From Burkholderiales bacterium (lineage in GTDB: Bacteria > Pseudomonadota > Gammaproteobacteria > Burkholderiales > Burkholderiaceae_C), in assembly GCA_016219375.1 (NCBI GenBank), contig JACRNC010000020.1, positions 1-64,000 of the forward strand: a stretch of 64,000 nt of DNA, in the 5' to 3' direction. Within the stretch, counting starts at the first letter, position 1, and each line of letters opens with the position of its first letter. Both the position numbers and the translations under genes were made by a program. The notes below the pieces were generated by a model. It did not search any database. It was not told the origin of the DNA and was given only the letters and a program-made list of their open reading frames with translations. Below are positions 40,513-49,548 of the stretch, one piece after another.

Positions 40513-41100
40513 ATGAAGACTGCATCCTTCCTGCGCGCCGCCGCCATCGTGGCCGCCATTGCCGCCGCCCCCGCCTGGGCCGCCATCGAGGTCGCCGGCA
40601 TCAAGTTCGACGACACCGCGCAGCTCGGCGGCCAAGCCCTGGTGCTCAACGGCGCCGGCCTGCGCACCAAGGTGATCATCAAGGTCTATGCCGCGGGCCT
40701 GTACCTGCCGCGCAAGGACGCCACGGCCACCGGCGTGCTCAGCCAGCCCGGCCCCAAGAGCGTGCATGCCGTGATGCTGCGCGACCTCAGCGGCGAAGAC
40801 TTCGCCGAGGCCATGATCAAGGGCTTCAAGGCCAACAACTCGGCCGCCGACGTGGCCAAGTTCCAGTCCAAGCTCGACGAGTTGCGCGCGCTGATGCTGC
40901 AGGTGGGCACGGCCAAGAAGGGCTCCAGGCTGGAGCTCAACTTCCTGCCCGGCACCGGCACCCGCGTGCTCTTCAACGGCGAGCAGAAGGGCCGCGACAT
41001 CCCCGGCGAGGACTTCTACCAAGCCATCCTGCGCATCTGGCTGGGCAGCGACCCGGTCGATGAAAGCCTCAAGGAAGGCCTGCTGGGCAAGGCCAAGTAA
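40513..41100 (+). CDS. Exported chalcone-isomerase-like protein
   Basis: 195 residues from the ATG at 40513, preceded by AGGAGA. A signal peptide (1-23, ending APAWA) leads into the chalcone_isomerase-like fold: LVLNGAGLRTKVIIKVYAAG, LYLPRKDA and IPGEDFYQAILRIWLG. Bacterial relatives of this periplasmic type are not known to be chalcone isomerases; fatty-acid binding has been suggested. A second copy lies at 54388-55266. The terminator at 41131 closes the transcript. Confidence 0.85.
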   Translation: MKTASFLRAAAIVAAIAAAPAWAAIEVAGIKFDDTAQLGGQALVLNGAGLRTKVIIKVYAAGLYLPRKDATATGVLSQPGPKSVHAVMLRDLSGEDFAEAMIKGFKANNSAADVAKFQSKLDELRALMLQVGTAKKGSRLELNFLPGTGTRVLFNGEQKGRDIPGEDFYQAILRIWLGSDPVDESLKEGLLGKAK

Positions 41101-41130
41101 AACGGCCCGCTGACCCGGCACCCACCTGAC

Positions 41131-41162
41131 GACCCCCGGCCCCCCCGGGGGTCGTTTGCTTT
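41131..41162 (+). terminator. Terminator after the chalcone-isomerase-like gene
   Basis: A 9-bp stem GACCCCCGG/CCGGGGGTC (41131-41139, 41145-41153) with a C5 loop, followed by GTTTGCTTT. Confidence 0.8.
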
Positions 41163-41258
41163 GGGCGGCGTCTGCGCGGCGAGGCATGCCCGGGAAAGTG
41201 CCTGCTCAAGTCCGCCCGCAATGCGCCGATGCTGTCGTCAAGGACCGAAAGAGCCGCC

Positions 41259-42101
41259 ATGCTGACCCGCCCCCTGCCCGACCTGTCGGCCTGGATCGCC
41301 CACTTCCGCAAGGCCGGGATCCCGGTGCTGCCCAGCACCATCGAGGAGCTGGCGCTGCTGCGCCAGGCCGAGGAAGAGCGCGGCTGCGTGGACGCCAAGA
41401 TGATCAGCCAGAGCGTGGGCAGCGACCCACTGATGGCGCTGCGCGTGCTGATCGAGGCCGCACGCCGGCGGCCGGACACCGTGGTCACTGACGCCGAGAC
41501 CGTCACCGCGGCCGTCGTGATGATGGGCATCGACCCGTTCTTCCGCGCCTTCACCACGCTGGAGTCCGTGGCCGCCCGCCTGGAAGGCCAGGTGCCGGCC
41601 ATGCTGGGGCTGCAGCGCGTGCTCAAGCGCGCCTGGCGCTCGGCCAGCTTCGCCCTGGGGTTTGCGGTGCACCGCATGGACGAGGACGCCGCCGTGGTGC
41701 AGACCGCCGCGCTGCTGCACGACTTCGCCGAGATGCTGCTGTGGTGCCACGCGCCCGAGCTGGCGCTGCGCATCCAGGCGCTGCAGCAGGCCGACGCGGC
41801 GCTGCGCTCCTCCGCCGCCCAGCGCGAGGTGCTCGGCATCGAGCTGCAGGACCTGGAGCAGGGCCTGATGAAGGTCTGGCGGCTGCCCAGCCTGCTCATC
41901 CGCATGACGGATGACAAGACCGCCCATCACCCGCAGACGCGCACCGTGATGCTGGCCGTGCGCGTGGCCCGCCACACCCAGGACGGCTGGGACACGCCCG
42001 GCGCCCAGGCCGCGCTGCCCGATGACCTGACCGACGTGGGCGAGCTGCTCAGCCTGTCGCCCGAGGCCACGCTGCGCCTACTGCACGACATCGACAGCTG
42101 A
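41259..42101 (+). CDS. HDOD-domain protein
   Basis: 280 residues from the ATG at 41259; an ATG at 41229 would add ten. The HDOD fold (HD-related output domain) covers about 15-220: LPVLPSTIEELALLRQ-type start (GIPVLPSTIEELALL here), AVVMMGIDPFFRAFTTLESV, and the HD-like AALLHDFAEMLLW with the metal-site pattern HD retained. HDOD proteins usually act in signalling and phase or motility control; the role is unknown. Stands alone, with the convergent sppA 58 bp away. Confidence 0.83.
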   Translation: MLTRPLPDLSAWIAHFRKAGIPVLPSTIEELALLRQAEEERGCVDAKMISQSVGSDPLMALRVLIEAARRRPDTVVTDAETVTAAVVMMGIDPFFRAFTTLESVAARLEGQVPAMLGLQRVLKRAWRSASFALGFAVHRMDEDAAVVQTAALLHDFAEMLLWCHAPELALRIQALQQADAALRSSAAQREVLGIELQDLEQGLMKVWRLPSLLIRMTDDKTAHHPQTRTVMLAVRVARHTQDGWDTPGAQAALPDDLTDVGELLSLSPEATLRLLHDIDS

Positions 42102-42159
42102 AGGCGCAGGGACGCTGCCTCCCTCCGCTGCCCTGGCCTGCGTGCGGGGGCTGGGCTGA

Positions 42160-43122
42160 TCAGCGGATCGCCGCGTCCGTGCCCAGCGCCTTGACGGCGC
42201 CTGCGCCCACGGCCGCGCCGAAGCGCTTGGCCAGCCGCTCGGCCACGTTTTCCTTTGGCGTGTAGTCGATGATGTCCTCGGCCTTGACCACGTCGCGGGC
42301 CACCTCGTCGAGGCTGCCGTAGCGGTCGGCCAGGCCGTTGGCCACCGCCTGCTGGCCGCTCCAGAACAGGCCCGAGAAGGTCTCCGGCGTCTCCTTGAGC
42401 CGCTTGCCGCGGCCTTCGCGCACCACGGTGATGAACTGCTGGTGGATCTGGTCGAGCAGCGCCTGGGCATAGGCGCGATGCCGCTCCTCCAGCGGCGAGA
42501 AGGGGTCGAGCAGCCCCTTGTTGCTGCCGGCAGTCAGCAGGCGGCGCTCGATGCCGAGCTTCTCCATCGCGCCGGTGAAGCCGAAGCCGTTCATCAGCAC
42601 GCCGATGGAGCCGACGATGGAGGCCTTGTCGACGAAGATCTGGTCGGCGCCGACCGCGATGTAGTAGGCGGCGGAGGCGCACATCTCCTCGCACACGGCA
42701 TAGACCGGCTTCTTGTGCAGGGCCTTCAGGCGACGGATCTCGGCGTTGACGATGCCGGCCTGCACCGGGCTGCCCCCGGGCGAGCTGATGCGCAGCACCA
42801 CGGCGCGCGAGCCGCTGTCCTCGAACGCATCGCGCAGTGCGCTGGTCAGCGCATCGGCATTGGCCGGCTCGTCCTCGGCAATGGCGCCGTTGACCTCGAT
42901 CAGCGCGGTGTGGGGCGAGCTGACCGCAGCCTCACCCTCCACGCGTTGGAACAGGCCCACGGCGACCACGATCAGCAGCACCACCCAGATCACGCGCCAG
43001 ATGAGGCGCCGACGGCGCTCGCGGCGCTTGTCGTCCAGATAGGTCTGCATGAACTCCGCCACCAGGCCGGGCGGCAGCACGGTGCCGGCCGGTTGCGGTG
43101 CGGAAACGACGGGGTCGGTCAT
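42160..43122 (-). CDS. sppA: Signal peptide peptidase SppA (S49)
   Basis: 320 residues, the short single-domain form. One N-terminal membrane anchor (about 40-60) leads into the S49 protease domain in the periplasm, which degrades cleaved signal peptides. Ser nucleophile in EEMCASAAYYIAVGADQIF; Lys general base in AGSNKGLLDPFSPL. Downstream of the Rieske gene on the same strand. Confidence 0.93.
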   Translation of the reverse strand: MTDPVVSAPQPAGTVLPPGLVAEFMQTYLDDKRRERRRRLIWRVIWVVLLIVVAVGLFQRVEGEAAVSSPHTALIEVNGAIAEDEPANADALTSALRDAFEDSGSRAVVLRISSPGGSPVQAGIVNAEIRRLKALHKKPVYAVCEEMCASAAYYIAVGADQIFVDKASIVGSIGVLMNGFGFTGAMEKLGIERRLLTAGSNKGLLDPFSPLEERHRAYAQALLDQIHQQFITVVREGRGKRLKETPETFSGLFWSGQQAVANGLADRYGSLDEVARDVVKAEDIIDYTPKENVAERLAKRFGAAVGAGAVKALGTDAAIR

Positions 43123-43281
43123 GGGATACCTCGGGCGAGGAGCAAAGGGCGTGGGCTCAAGCCGCGGGCGCGGCGGCTGTCGGTGGGTATATCGGCAGCC
43201 GGGCCGGATCAGCCGGCGCAGGGCCGATCAGCAGAGCCAGGAGGGCCGTGAAGCCTTTCGCGAACCCGCCCGGCGCGCCGT

Positions 43282-43686
43282 TCAGGACGCCGGATCAGGC
43301 AGCGGCTGGATGTGCCGGGAAGGATACCAACACACCTGCTCGCCCTCCTCGCGCACGTCGACAGGCGTGAGCCGCGCACCGACGCATGGCCCGGCCACGC
43401 AGCCGCCGTGTGCCGGCTCGTACAGGGCGCCGTGGATGGAGCAGATCAGGTAGCGGCGATCCGCGTCCAGGAACTCCCCCGGCTGCCAGTCCATCTCCAC
43501 CGGCACATGGGCGCAGCGGTTCAGATAGGCCACCACGCGGCCGTCGAAGCGCAGGGCGAAGGCCGGCACCTGGCGCCCGTACTGGCTGACGCTGAAGCGC
43601 ACGGCCCGGCCGCGCTCGACCAGGTCGGCCGACGCGCACAGCGGCACGCCGGCGGATGCGGGTGGGGGCGGCTCAGGCGTGCTCAT
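43282..43686 (-). CDS. Rieske [2Fe-2S] protein
   Basis: 134 residues from the ATG at 43686. Cluster ligands: C-x-H in NRCAHVPVEMDW and C-x2-H in ICSIHGALYEPAHGGC. Small soluble Rieske ferredoxin-like protein; it could act as an electron carrier, but no partner oxygenase is near. It overlaps the upstream gph gene by 14 bp, so the two are coupled. Confidence 0.92.
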   Translation of the reverse strand: MSTPEPPPPASAGVPLCASADLVERGRAVRFSVSQYGRQVPAFALRFDGRVVAYLNRCAHVPVEMDWQPGEFLDADRRYLICSIHGALYEPAHGGCVAGPCVGARLTPVDVREEGEQVCWYPSRHIQPLPDPAS

Positions 43687-44338
43687 CCAGCCAGCGGTGC
43701 AGCTCGGCCACCGAATGGGCGACGAAGCGCGGCTCGTAGGCCGCAAAGCTGGCCGGCTCGTGCGCGCCGTAGCTCACGGCCAGCGCATGGGTGCCGGCGT
43801 TGGCGGCCAGCTGCAGGTCGTGCGTGGTGTCGCCGATCATCAGCGTGCGCTCAGGCTCCGTGCCGAACTCGGCCATCAGCTCCAGCAGCATGCGCGGGTG
43901 CGGCTTGGACGCCGTCTCGTCGGCCGTGCGGCTGCCGTCGAACATGCCGCGCAGCTCCACGGTCTTCAGCGCCTCGTCCAGGCCCAGTCGCGACTTGCCG
44001 GTGGCCACCGCCAGCCAGTGGTTGCGCGCCTTGAGCGCCTGCAGCATCTGCAGCGTGCCGGCAAACAGCGTCAGCTCATGCTGGCGGGCGAAGTAGTGAT
44101 GGCGGTAACGGCCGGCCATCGCCGCCACCTGCTCGCGGCCGATGCCGGGGCACACATGGGCCAGCGCCTCGTGCAGGCCCATGCCGATCACGTAGGCGGC
44201 GTCCACGTCCGCCGGCCGCGGCAGGCCCAGGTCGACGCAGGCGTCCTGGATACAGCGCACGATCAGCGCGGTGGAGTCGAACAGGGTGCCATCCCAGTCG
44301 AAGACGACCAGGTCGTACTGGCGGGGGCGCAGGGTCAT
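43673..44338 (-). CDS. gph: HAD-IA hydrolase, phosphoglycolate-phosphatase-like
   Basis: 221 residues. The nucleophile motif is VVFDWDGTLFDST; motif II is AVATGKSR, the Lys lies in ASKPHPRML and the acidic motif is MIGDTTHDLQLAANAG. It may remove 2-phosphoglycolate; related HADs act on other sugar phosphates or nucleotides, so the symbol is tentative. 54 bp downstream of rluC. Confidence 0.85.
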   Translation of the reverse strand: MTLRPRQYDLVVFDWDGTLFDSTALIVRCIQDACVDLGLPRPADVDAAYVIGMGLHEALAHVCPGIGREQVAAMAGRYRHHYFARQHELTLFAGTLQMLQALKARNHWLAVATGKSRLGLDEALKTVELRGMFDGSRTADETASKPHPRMLLELMAEFGTEPERTLMIGDTTHDLQLAANAGTHALAVSYGAHEPASFAAYEPRFVAHSVAELHRWLDEHA

Positions 44339-44392
44339 GGAGTTCAGCAGGGGACACGCCGCGCGGGCGTGAGGGAAAAGGGTTTGCGCACG

Positions 44393-45418
44393 TCAGGCCG
44401 GCAGGGCGCTCAGCAACGCCTGGCAGGCCGGCGGCAGCGGCGCCTGCAGCTCGATCGTCTCACCCGTGGCCGGGTGGGTGAAGCGCAGCAGGCGCGCGTG
44501 CAGGAACATGCGCTCGAAGCGCAGGCCGCCCTCGCCGCGGGCCAGGGCCTTGTTGCGGGCGAAGTCGCCGTACTTCTCGTCCCCGACGATGGCATGGCCC
44601 TCGCCGGCCAGGTGCACGCGGATCTGGTGCGTGCGGCCGGTCTTGATGGTCACGTCCAGCAGACTGGCGTCACGCCAGCTGCGCACCACCTTGACCAGCG
44701 TGATGGAGCGCCGGCCTTCGGCATGGTCGTCGTCCACCGCGCGCACGCGGCGCTCGCCGTCGGCGCCCACATATTTATGCAGGGCCACGTCAATCACCTT
44801 GCGGCTGGCCGGCCAGGCGCCCCAGACCAGGGCGGCGTAGGTCTTGCCGGTCTGCCGCTGGCGGAACTGGTCCTGCAGCGCGGTCAGCGCCGAGCGCTTC
44901 TTGGCCAGCAGCAGGATGCCCGAGGTCTCCTTGTCCAGCCGGTGCACGAGCTCCAGGAAGCGCGCATCCGGCCGCGCGCGGCGCAGCTGCTCGATGACGC
45001 CGAAGCTCACGCCGCTGCCGCCGTGCACGGCCACGCCGGCGGGCTTGTCGATGGCCAGCAGGTGCTCGTCTTCGAACAGGATGGGGAATTCGCGCGGCGG
45101 CGTGGCGTCCTGCGAGGGCCGCTCGGCCACCACCACGGGCGGCACGCGCACCTCGTCACCGGCGGCCAGCCGCGTGTCGGCCGCGGCCCGGCCTTTGTTC
45201 ACCCGCACCTCGCCGCTGCGGATGATGCGGTAGACGTGGGTCTTGGGCACGCCCTTGAGGATGCGCAGCAGGAAGTTGTCCAGCCGCTGGCCGGCGCCTT
45301 CGTCGTCGATGCGCACATGGCGCACGGCGGGAGCGGAAGCTGCGGCGGCCGGCGGCGCGCTGCGCTGCGATACCCCGGGCGCCCCCGGCGTCTTCCCAGC
45401 TTGACGCCGCGTTTTCAC
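44393..45418 (-). CDS. rluC: 23S rRNA pseudouridine synthase RluC
   Basis: 341 residues from a GTG at 45418. A GTG at 45439 is possible, but it would place the rne promoter inside the coding region. Makes pseudouridines 955/2504/2580 in E. coli 23S rRNA. An S4 domain (GQRLDNFLLRILKGVPKTHV) is followed by the catalytic domain with Asp in ELVHRLDKETSGILLLAK and GRTHQIRVHLAGEGHAIVGD. It diverges from rne, as in many proteobacteria. Confidence 0.92.
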   Translation of the reverse strand: MKTRRQAGKTPGAPGVSQRSAPPAAAASAPAVRHVRIDDEGAGQRLDNFLLRILKGVPKTHVYRIIRSGEVRVNKGRAAADTRLAAGDEVRVPPVVVAERPSQDATPPREFPILFEDEHLLAIDKPAGVAVHGGSGVSFGVIEQLRRARPDARFLELVHRLDKETSGILLLAKKRSALTALQDQFRQRQTGKTYAALVWGAWPASRKVIDVALHKYVGADGERRVRAVDDDHAEGRRSITLVKVVRSWRDASLLDVTIKTGRTHQIRVHLAGEGHAIVGDEKYGDFARNKALARGEGGLRFERMFLHARLLRFTHPATGETIELQAPLPPACQALLSALPA

Positions 45419-45427
45419 GCCTATAAT
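45401..45427 (+). promoter_or_regulatory. rne promoter
   Basis: TTGACG (45401-45406) and a perfect TATAAT (45422-45427) with a 15-bp spacer, at the very start of divergent rluC. Transcription would begin near 45434. Confidence 0.7.
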
Positions 45428-45433
45428 GGGTTG

Positions 45434-46059
45434 CACCACGTTAGCGCTGTAAGTGTTTGATTTTTCAGGATTTTAAGCCTGAGACACGGACCGGCCAACG
45501 CGGTGCGGCAAAAGGACCACCGCTTGTTGCGCAATCCCTTTTGCCATTCGAGGCGATGCAACGCGCGCCCGCCGCTCCAGGCCGTCACCCAAGGTGTGCC
45601 GGCGGGGGCCCAGGGCGATGCGGCAGAGCCAGCGTCGAACGAACCGCTACCAAGGTTATCGGTGGCAGGCTTGCCGGGGAGCATGTCTTTCCGTCAGGCG
45701 GCCTGCCACCCGCGTCGAGTGTCTTTCGCGGATGACCCGTCCCCCTGCCTGCCCGACCTGCCGCTCGCTGCCGCGCCATCCGCGCCGCCGGGCCGCGTCG
45801 TCGCGCCTGCTTGGCGGTCGGCCCGGTGGAGCTCGGGCCCCTCAGCCCTTCCCTGCCCTGTCTCGCGTCCCCACTTCCTCGCCAGCAGCCCCGCTGCCGC
45901 TCTGACCTCCTCACGGGGTCGGCGCAGCCTCGGGCGATTCCTTTGGTTCGTCTGCGTCTGTCTCGTGCATCGGTGATGCGCCGCCCGGCCTAGCAAGCCG
46001 GTGCGGCAACAACCGTCTGCCGGCTTCGCCATCCATGCGCGGCCGGCGCTGGAGTGCAC
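45434..46059 (+). other. Long 5' leader of rne
   Basis: About 625 nt between the probable transcription start and the rne ATG. No coding gene is supported: the open frames here have no matching family and poor starts. In E. coli a 361-nt rne leader lets RNase E cut its own mRNA; this longer leader is the likely counterpart. A T/C-rich run (45903-45965) lies near its end. Confidence 0.6.
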
Positions 46060-49000
46060 ATGAAACGCATGCTGATCAATGCGACGCAGCAGGAAGAGCG
46101 TCGCTTGGCGATCGTCGATGGCCAGAAGCTGCTCGACTTCGAGACCGAGATCGAAGGCCGCGAGCAGCGCAAGGGCAACATCTACAAGGCCGTCGTCACC
46201 CGCGTCGAGCCCTCTCTGGAGGCCTGCTTCGTCGACTACGGCGAGGACCGTCACGGCTTCCTGCCGTTCAAGGAGATCTCGCGCCAGTACTTCCGCGACG
46301 GCGTGGACGTGCGCAACGCCAAGATCGCCGACGCCATCAAGGAGGGCCAGGAGCTGCTGGTCCAAGTAGAGAAGGAAGAGCGCGGCAACAAGGGCGCAGC
46401 GCTGACCACCTTCGTGTCGCTGGCCGGGCGCTACCTGGTACTGATGCCCAACAACCCGCGCGGCGGCGGCGTGAGCCGGCGCATCGAAGGCGAGGACCGC
46501 GAGGAGCTGAAGGAAAACCTCGACCAGCTCGACTACCCCAAGGGCATGTCCCTGATCGCCCGCACCGCCGGCATCGGCCGCTCGGTGGCCGAGCTGCAGT
46601 GGGACCTGAACTACATGCTCAAGCTGTGGACGGCCATCGACGAGGCGTCCCAGGCCGGCAAGGGGGCCTTCCTGATCTACCAGGAGTCGTCGCTCGTCAT
46701 CCGCGCCATCCGCGACTACTTCACCGCGGACATCGGCGAGATCCTGATCGACACGGACGACATCTACGAGCAGGCCAAGCAGTTCATGCTGCACGTGATG
46801 CCGGACAACGCCAACCGCGTCAAACGGTACCGTGACGATGCGCCGCTGTTCAGCCGCTTCCAGATCGAGCACCAGATCGAGACGGCCTTCAGCCGCACGG
46901 TGAACCTGCCCTCCGGCGGCGCCATCGTCATCGACCACACCGAGGCCCTGGTGTCGGTGGACGTGAACTCCGCGCGCGCCACCCGCGGCAGCGACATCGA
47001 GGAAACCGCCTTCCGCACCAACCTGGAGGCGGCCGACGAGATCGCCCGCCAAATGCGCCTGCGCGACCTGGGCGGCCTGATCGTCGTGGACTTCATCGAC
47101 ATGGAGGAGTCCAAGAACCGCCGCGAGGTGGAGCAGCGGCTGCGCGATGCGCTGCGCTTCGACCGCGCCCGCGTGCAGCTGAGCTCCATCAGCAAGTTTG
47201 GCCTGCTGGAGCTGTCGCGCCAGCGCCTGCGCCCGGCCCTGTCCGAGGGCAGCCACATCACCTGCCCGCGCTGCAACGGCACCGGCCACATCCGCGACAC
47301 GGAGTCCTCCGCGCTGCAGATCCTGCGCATCATTCAGGAAGAGTCCATGAAGGACAACACCGCCGCCGTGCACGTGCAGGTGCCGGTGGAGGTGACCTCC
47401 TTCCTGCTCAATGAAAAGCGCACCGAGATCACCAAGATCGAACTGAAGCAGCGCGTGACCGTGCTGCTGGTGCCCAACAAGAACCTCGAGACGCCCAACT
47501 ACAAGCTGGAGCGCCTGCGTCACGACGACCCCAAGCTGGAAAACCTGCAAGCCAGCTACACGATGATCGAGGAGCCGGAGGACGAGGTCGGCATCACCCG
47601 CCGCGAGAAGGCCAAGCCCAAGCAGGAGCCGGTGATCAAGGGCGTGCTGCCCGACGAGCCGGCGCCTATAGCCCCGCCCAAGCCGGAGCCCGCCCCTGCG
47701 CCGGTGGCCGCCCCCGCCCCGCAGCCTGCGCCGCTGCCCAGCTTCGCCGCGCCGGCACCGGCCGGCGGCGGCTTCTTCGGCTGGGTCAAGCGCCTCTTCG
47801 GCGGCGCCCCCGAGCCGGTCGTGGCCCCGGCGCCCGCCCCGATCGTGCCGGCTGCTGAACCTGCCACCGACAAGCCGCGCGGCGAAGGACGCCGCAAGCG
47901 CGACGAGGGCGAGCGCCGCGAAGGACGTGGCCCGCGTGGCGAACGCGGTGAACGTGGCGAGCGCGGCGAGGGCCGCGGCCGCCGTGGCGAACGCAACGCA
48001 GAGCGCAACGGAGAACGCGCCGAGCGCAGCGAAGAGGCCCGCGCCGGCCGCGGCGAGCGTCAGTCCGAAGGCCGGGCGGAGCGCGGCGACAAGCCGGCCC
48101 GCCCGCCGCGGGAGGCTCGCGAGCCGCGCGAAGGCCGGGACGCCGAAGCCCGTGCCGAGCGCCCCGCTGGCGAGGAGACCCCACGCGAAGGCCGCGAGCC
48201 GCGCGAGCGCCGCCCGCGTGGTGAGCGCCGCGAAGCGCCTGAGGCCCTTACCCCGCCGGCTGATGAGGTGGTCGTCGAGGCCAACGCGTTTGCCGACACC
48301 GTGCCGTCCGGTGTGGAGCCGGCCGAGGGCCAGGACGGCGGCGAGCGCGAGGGGGGCCGCCGTCGCCGCCGCCGTGGCGGCCGCGGCCGTGCCGAGCGTG
48401 GCGAAGACGCCCAGCAGGACAACGTGGACGTGAACGCCGGCGAGACGGAGCGCGGCGAAGCAGCCACGGCATCCGCCGCACCCGCCGCGACGCAGGCGGC
48501 GGACGGCAGTGAACCGCCGGCCGCCGAAGGCTTGGCGCAGGCCGGCCCGGAGAGTGAACGCGAGGGCGAACGCGACGCAGAACGCGAGGGCGGACGCCGT
48601 CGCCGCCGCGGCCGGGGTCGTGGCGAGCGGGCCGAAGGCGAAGGCCAGCAGGCCCTCGGCGAAGCGGCAGAACGTGCCGAGCCGGCATCCCTGGAGCCGT
48701 CTGCCGGCACGGAAGAGCCTGTGCAAGCCGCTCCGGCCGGTATGGCTGCCCACGCTCCCGCTGCCGAGCCCGAGCGCGCCATCGCACCGCAGCCCGTCGC
48801 CCGCGACGAGGCTCCGGCAGCCGCCGCACCCGTATCCGCAACCGCACCGGCGGCCGATGGCAGCGAGCGCCCCGCGCCCGCGCAGCCCTCAGCCGAGGTA
48901 CGGGCCCAGCAGCCCTTCGTGCTGCCCACGGATGCCCTGGCCCAGCTGGCTCGCGAAGCCGGGCTGGAATGGGTGAACTCCGACGCCGAGAAGGTGCGCA

Positions 49001-49167
49001 GCGTGCAGGAAGCCATCGCCCGCGAGCCGCAGCCGGTGCGCGTGCCGCGCGAGCGGCGACCGGCCGCGGTGGTGGACGAAGGCCCGCTGGTGCTGGTGGA
49101 GACCCGCAAGGATCTCAGCCAGTTCAAGCTGCCCTTCGAGCAGGAGGGCGGCCAGGCCGCAGCCTGA
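46060..49167 (+). CDS. rne: Ribonuclease E
   Basis: 1035 residues from the ATG at 46060 ([20 protein letters not shown]). The catalytic half (1-~530) holds the S1 domain, the 5' sensor, and the DNase-I-like site with Asp in [13 protein letters not shown] and [15 protein letters not shown]. The zinc link is [10 protein letters not shown]. Residues 568-582 ([15 protein letters not shown]) form a short amphipathic segment where E. coli carries its membrane-targeting helix. The remainder is a disordered Arg/Glu/Ala-rich tail with many RGER-type repeats, ending [17 protein letters not shown]. RNase E starts mRNA decay and processes rRNA and tRNA. Confidence 0.97.
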   Translation: MKRMLINATQQEERRLAIVDGQKLLDFETEIEGREQRKGNIYKAVVTRVEPSLEACFVDYGEDRHGFLPFKEISRQYFRDGVDVRNAKIADAIKEGQELLVQVEKEERGNKGAALTTFVSLAGRYLVLMPNNPRGGGVSRRIEGEDREELKENLDQLDYPKGMSLIARTAGIGRSVAELQWDLNYMLKLWTAIDEASQAGKGAFLIYQESSLVIRAIRDYFTADIGEILIDTDDIYEQAKQFMLHVMPDNANRVKRYRDDAPLFSRFQIEHQIETAFSRTVNLPSGGAIVIDHTEALVSVDVNSARATRGSDIEETAFRTNLEAADEIARQMRLRDLGGLIVVDFIDMEESKNRREVEQRLRDALRFDRARVQLSSISKFGLLELSRQRLRPALSEGSHITCPRCNGTGHIRDTESSALQILRIIQEESMKDNTAAVHVQVPVEVTSFLLNEKRTEITKIELKQRVTVLLVPNKNLETPNYKLERLRHDDPKLENLQASYTMIEEPEDEVGITRREKAKPKQEPVIKGVLPDEPAPIAPPKPEPAPAPVAAPAPQPAPLPSFAAPAPAGGGFFGWVKRLFGGAPEPVVAPAPAPIVPAAEPATDKPRGEGRRKRDEGERREGRGPRGERGERGERGEGRGRRGERNAERNGERAERSEEARAGRGERQSEGRAERGDKPARPPREAREPREGRDAEARAERPAGEETPREGREPRERRPRGERREAPEALTPPADEVVVEANAFADTVPSGVEPAEGQDGGEREGGRRRRRRGGRGRAERGEDAQQDNVDVNAGETERGEAATASAAPAATQAADGSEPPAAEGLAQAGPESEREGERDAEREGGRRRRRGRGRGERAEGEGQQALGEAAERAEPASLEPSAGTEEPVQAAPAGMAAHAPAAEPERAIAPQPVARDEAPAAAAPVSATAPAADGSERPAPAQPSAEVRAQQPFVLPTDALAQLAREAGLEWVNSDAEKVRSVQEAIAREPQPVRVPRERRPAAVVDEGPLVLVETRKDLSQFKLPFEQEGGQAAA

Positions 49168-49212
49168 GCCGGCGGCGGGGCGCCCACCGCCCCGCCTGCC
49201 CTGACAAACGAA

Positions 49213-49275
49213 GGCCCGGCGCGCAAGCCTGCCGGGCCCCAAGGGTCGCAGCGCGCAAGCCTGCGGCCCTTTTTC
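49213..49275 (+). terminator. Double hairpin terminator of rne
   Basis: Hairpin 1: GGCCCGGC/GCCGGGCC (49213-49220, 49231-49238). Hairpin 2: AGGGTCGCAG/CTGCGGCCCT (49242-49251, 49261-49270) followed by TTTTTCTT. Both loops contain GCGCAAGC. Confidence 0.88.
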
Positions 49276-49422
49276 TTGCCATGTGCTTGCAGTGGCCTCG
49301 CCCCCGCGCCTGGCGCGGCCCGACCGGCGTCGAGCGGGTGGGCCGACGGCTGGCGCAACAGGCCGCCCACCCTGAATCAAGGCCTCGCAGCGCGTCGCGT
49401 GGTGGCGCCGCAAGCTTTCCGG

Positions 49423-49464
49423 TATAAATGCGCCCCGCGGCTTCAAACGAGTGTTTGAAGCCGC
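49423..49464 (+). promoter_or_regulatory. Promoter and PsrA-type operator of the acyl-CoA dehydrogenase
   Basis: A TATAAA -10 box (49423-49428) is followed by a perfect 12-bp inverted repeat GCGGCTTCAAAC-GAGT-GTTTGAAGCCGC (49437-49464). Its core CAAAC-N4-GTTTG equals the published PsrA motif. Placed over the start of transcription, it would block initiation when bound. Confidence 0.6.
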
Positions 49465-49548
49465 CGTTTCAAAACCCGGCCGATCCGCCGGGCCGCCGGG
49501 GCGACCCGGCTGCCGACACCAGAACCACACAGCCACCGAGGTCGACCC

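Noticed and set aside
45457-45976. Short open frames in the rne leader
   Set aside because: Overlapping frames without ribosome binding sites or family resemblance; better explained as untranslated leader.
45694-48753. Minus-strand open frame of 1019 codons antisense to rne
   Set aside because: Its composition mirrors the Arg/Glu repeats of the RNase E tail; no domain is recognisable.
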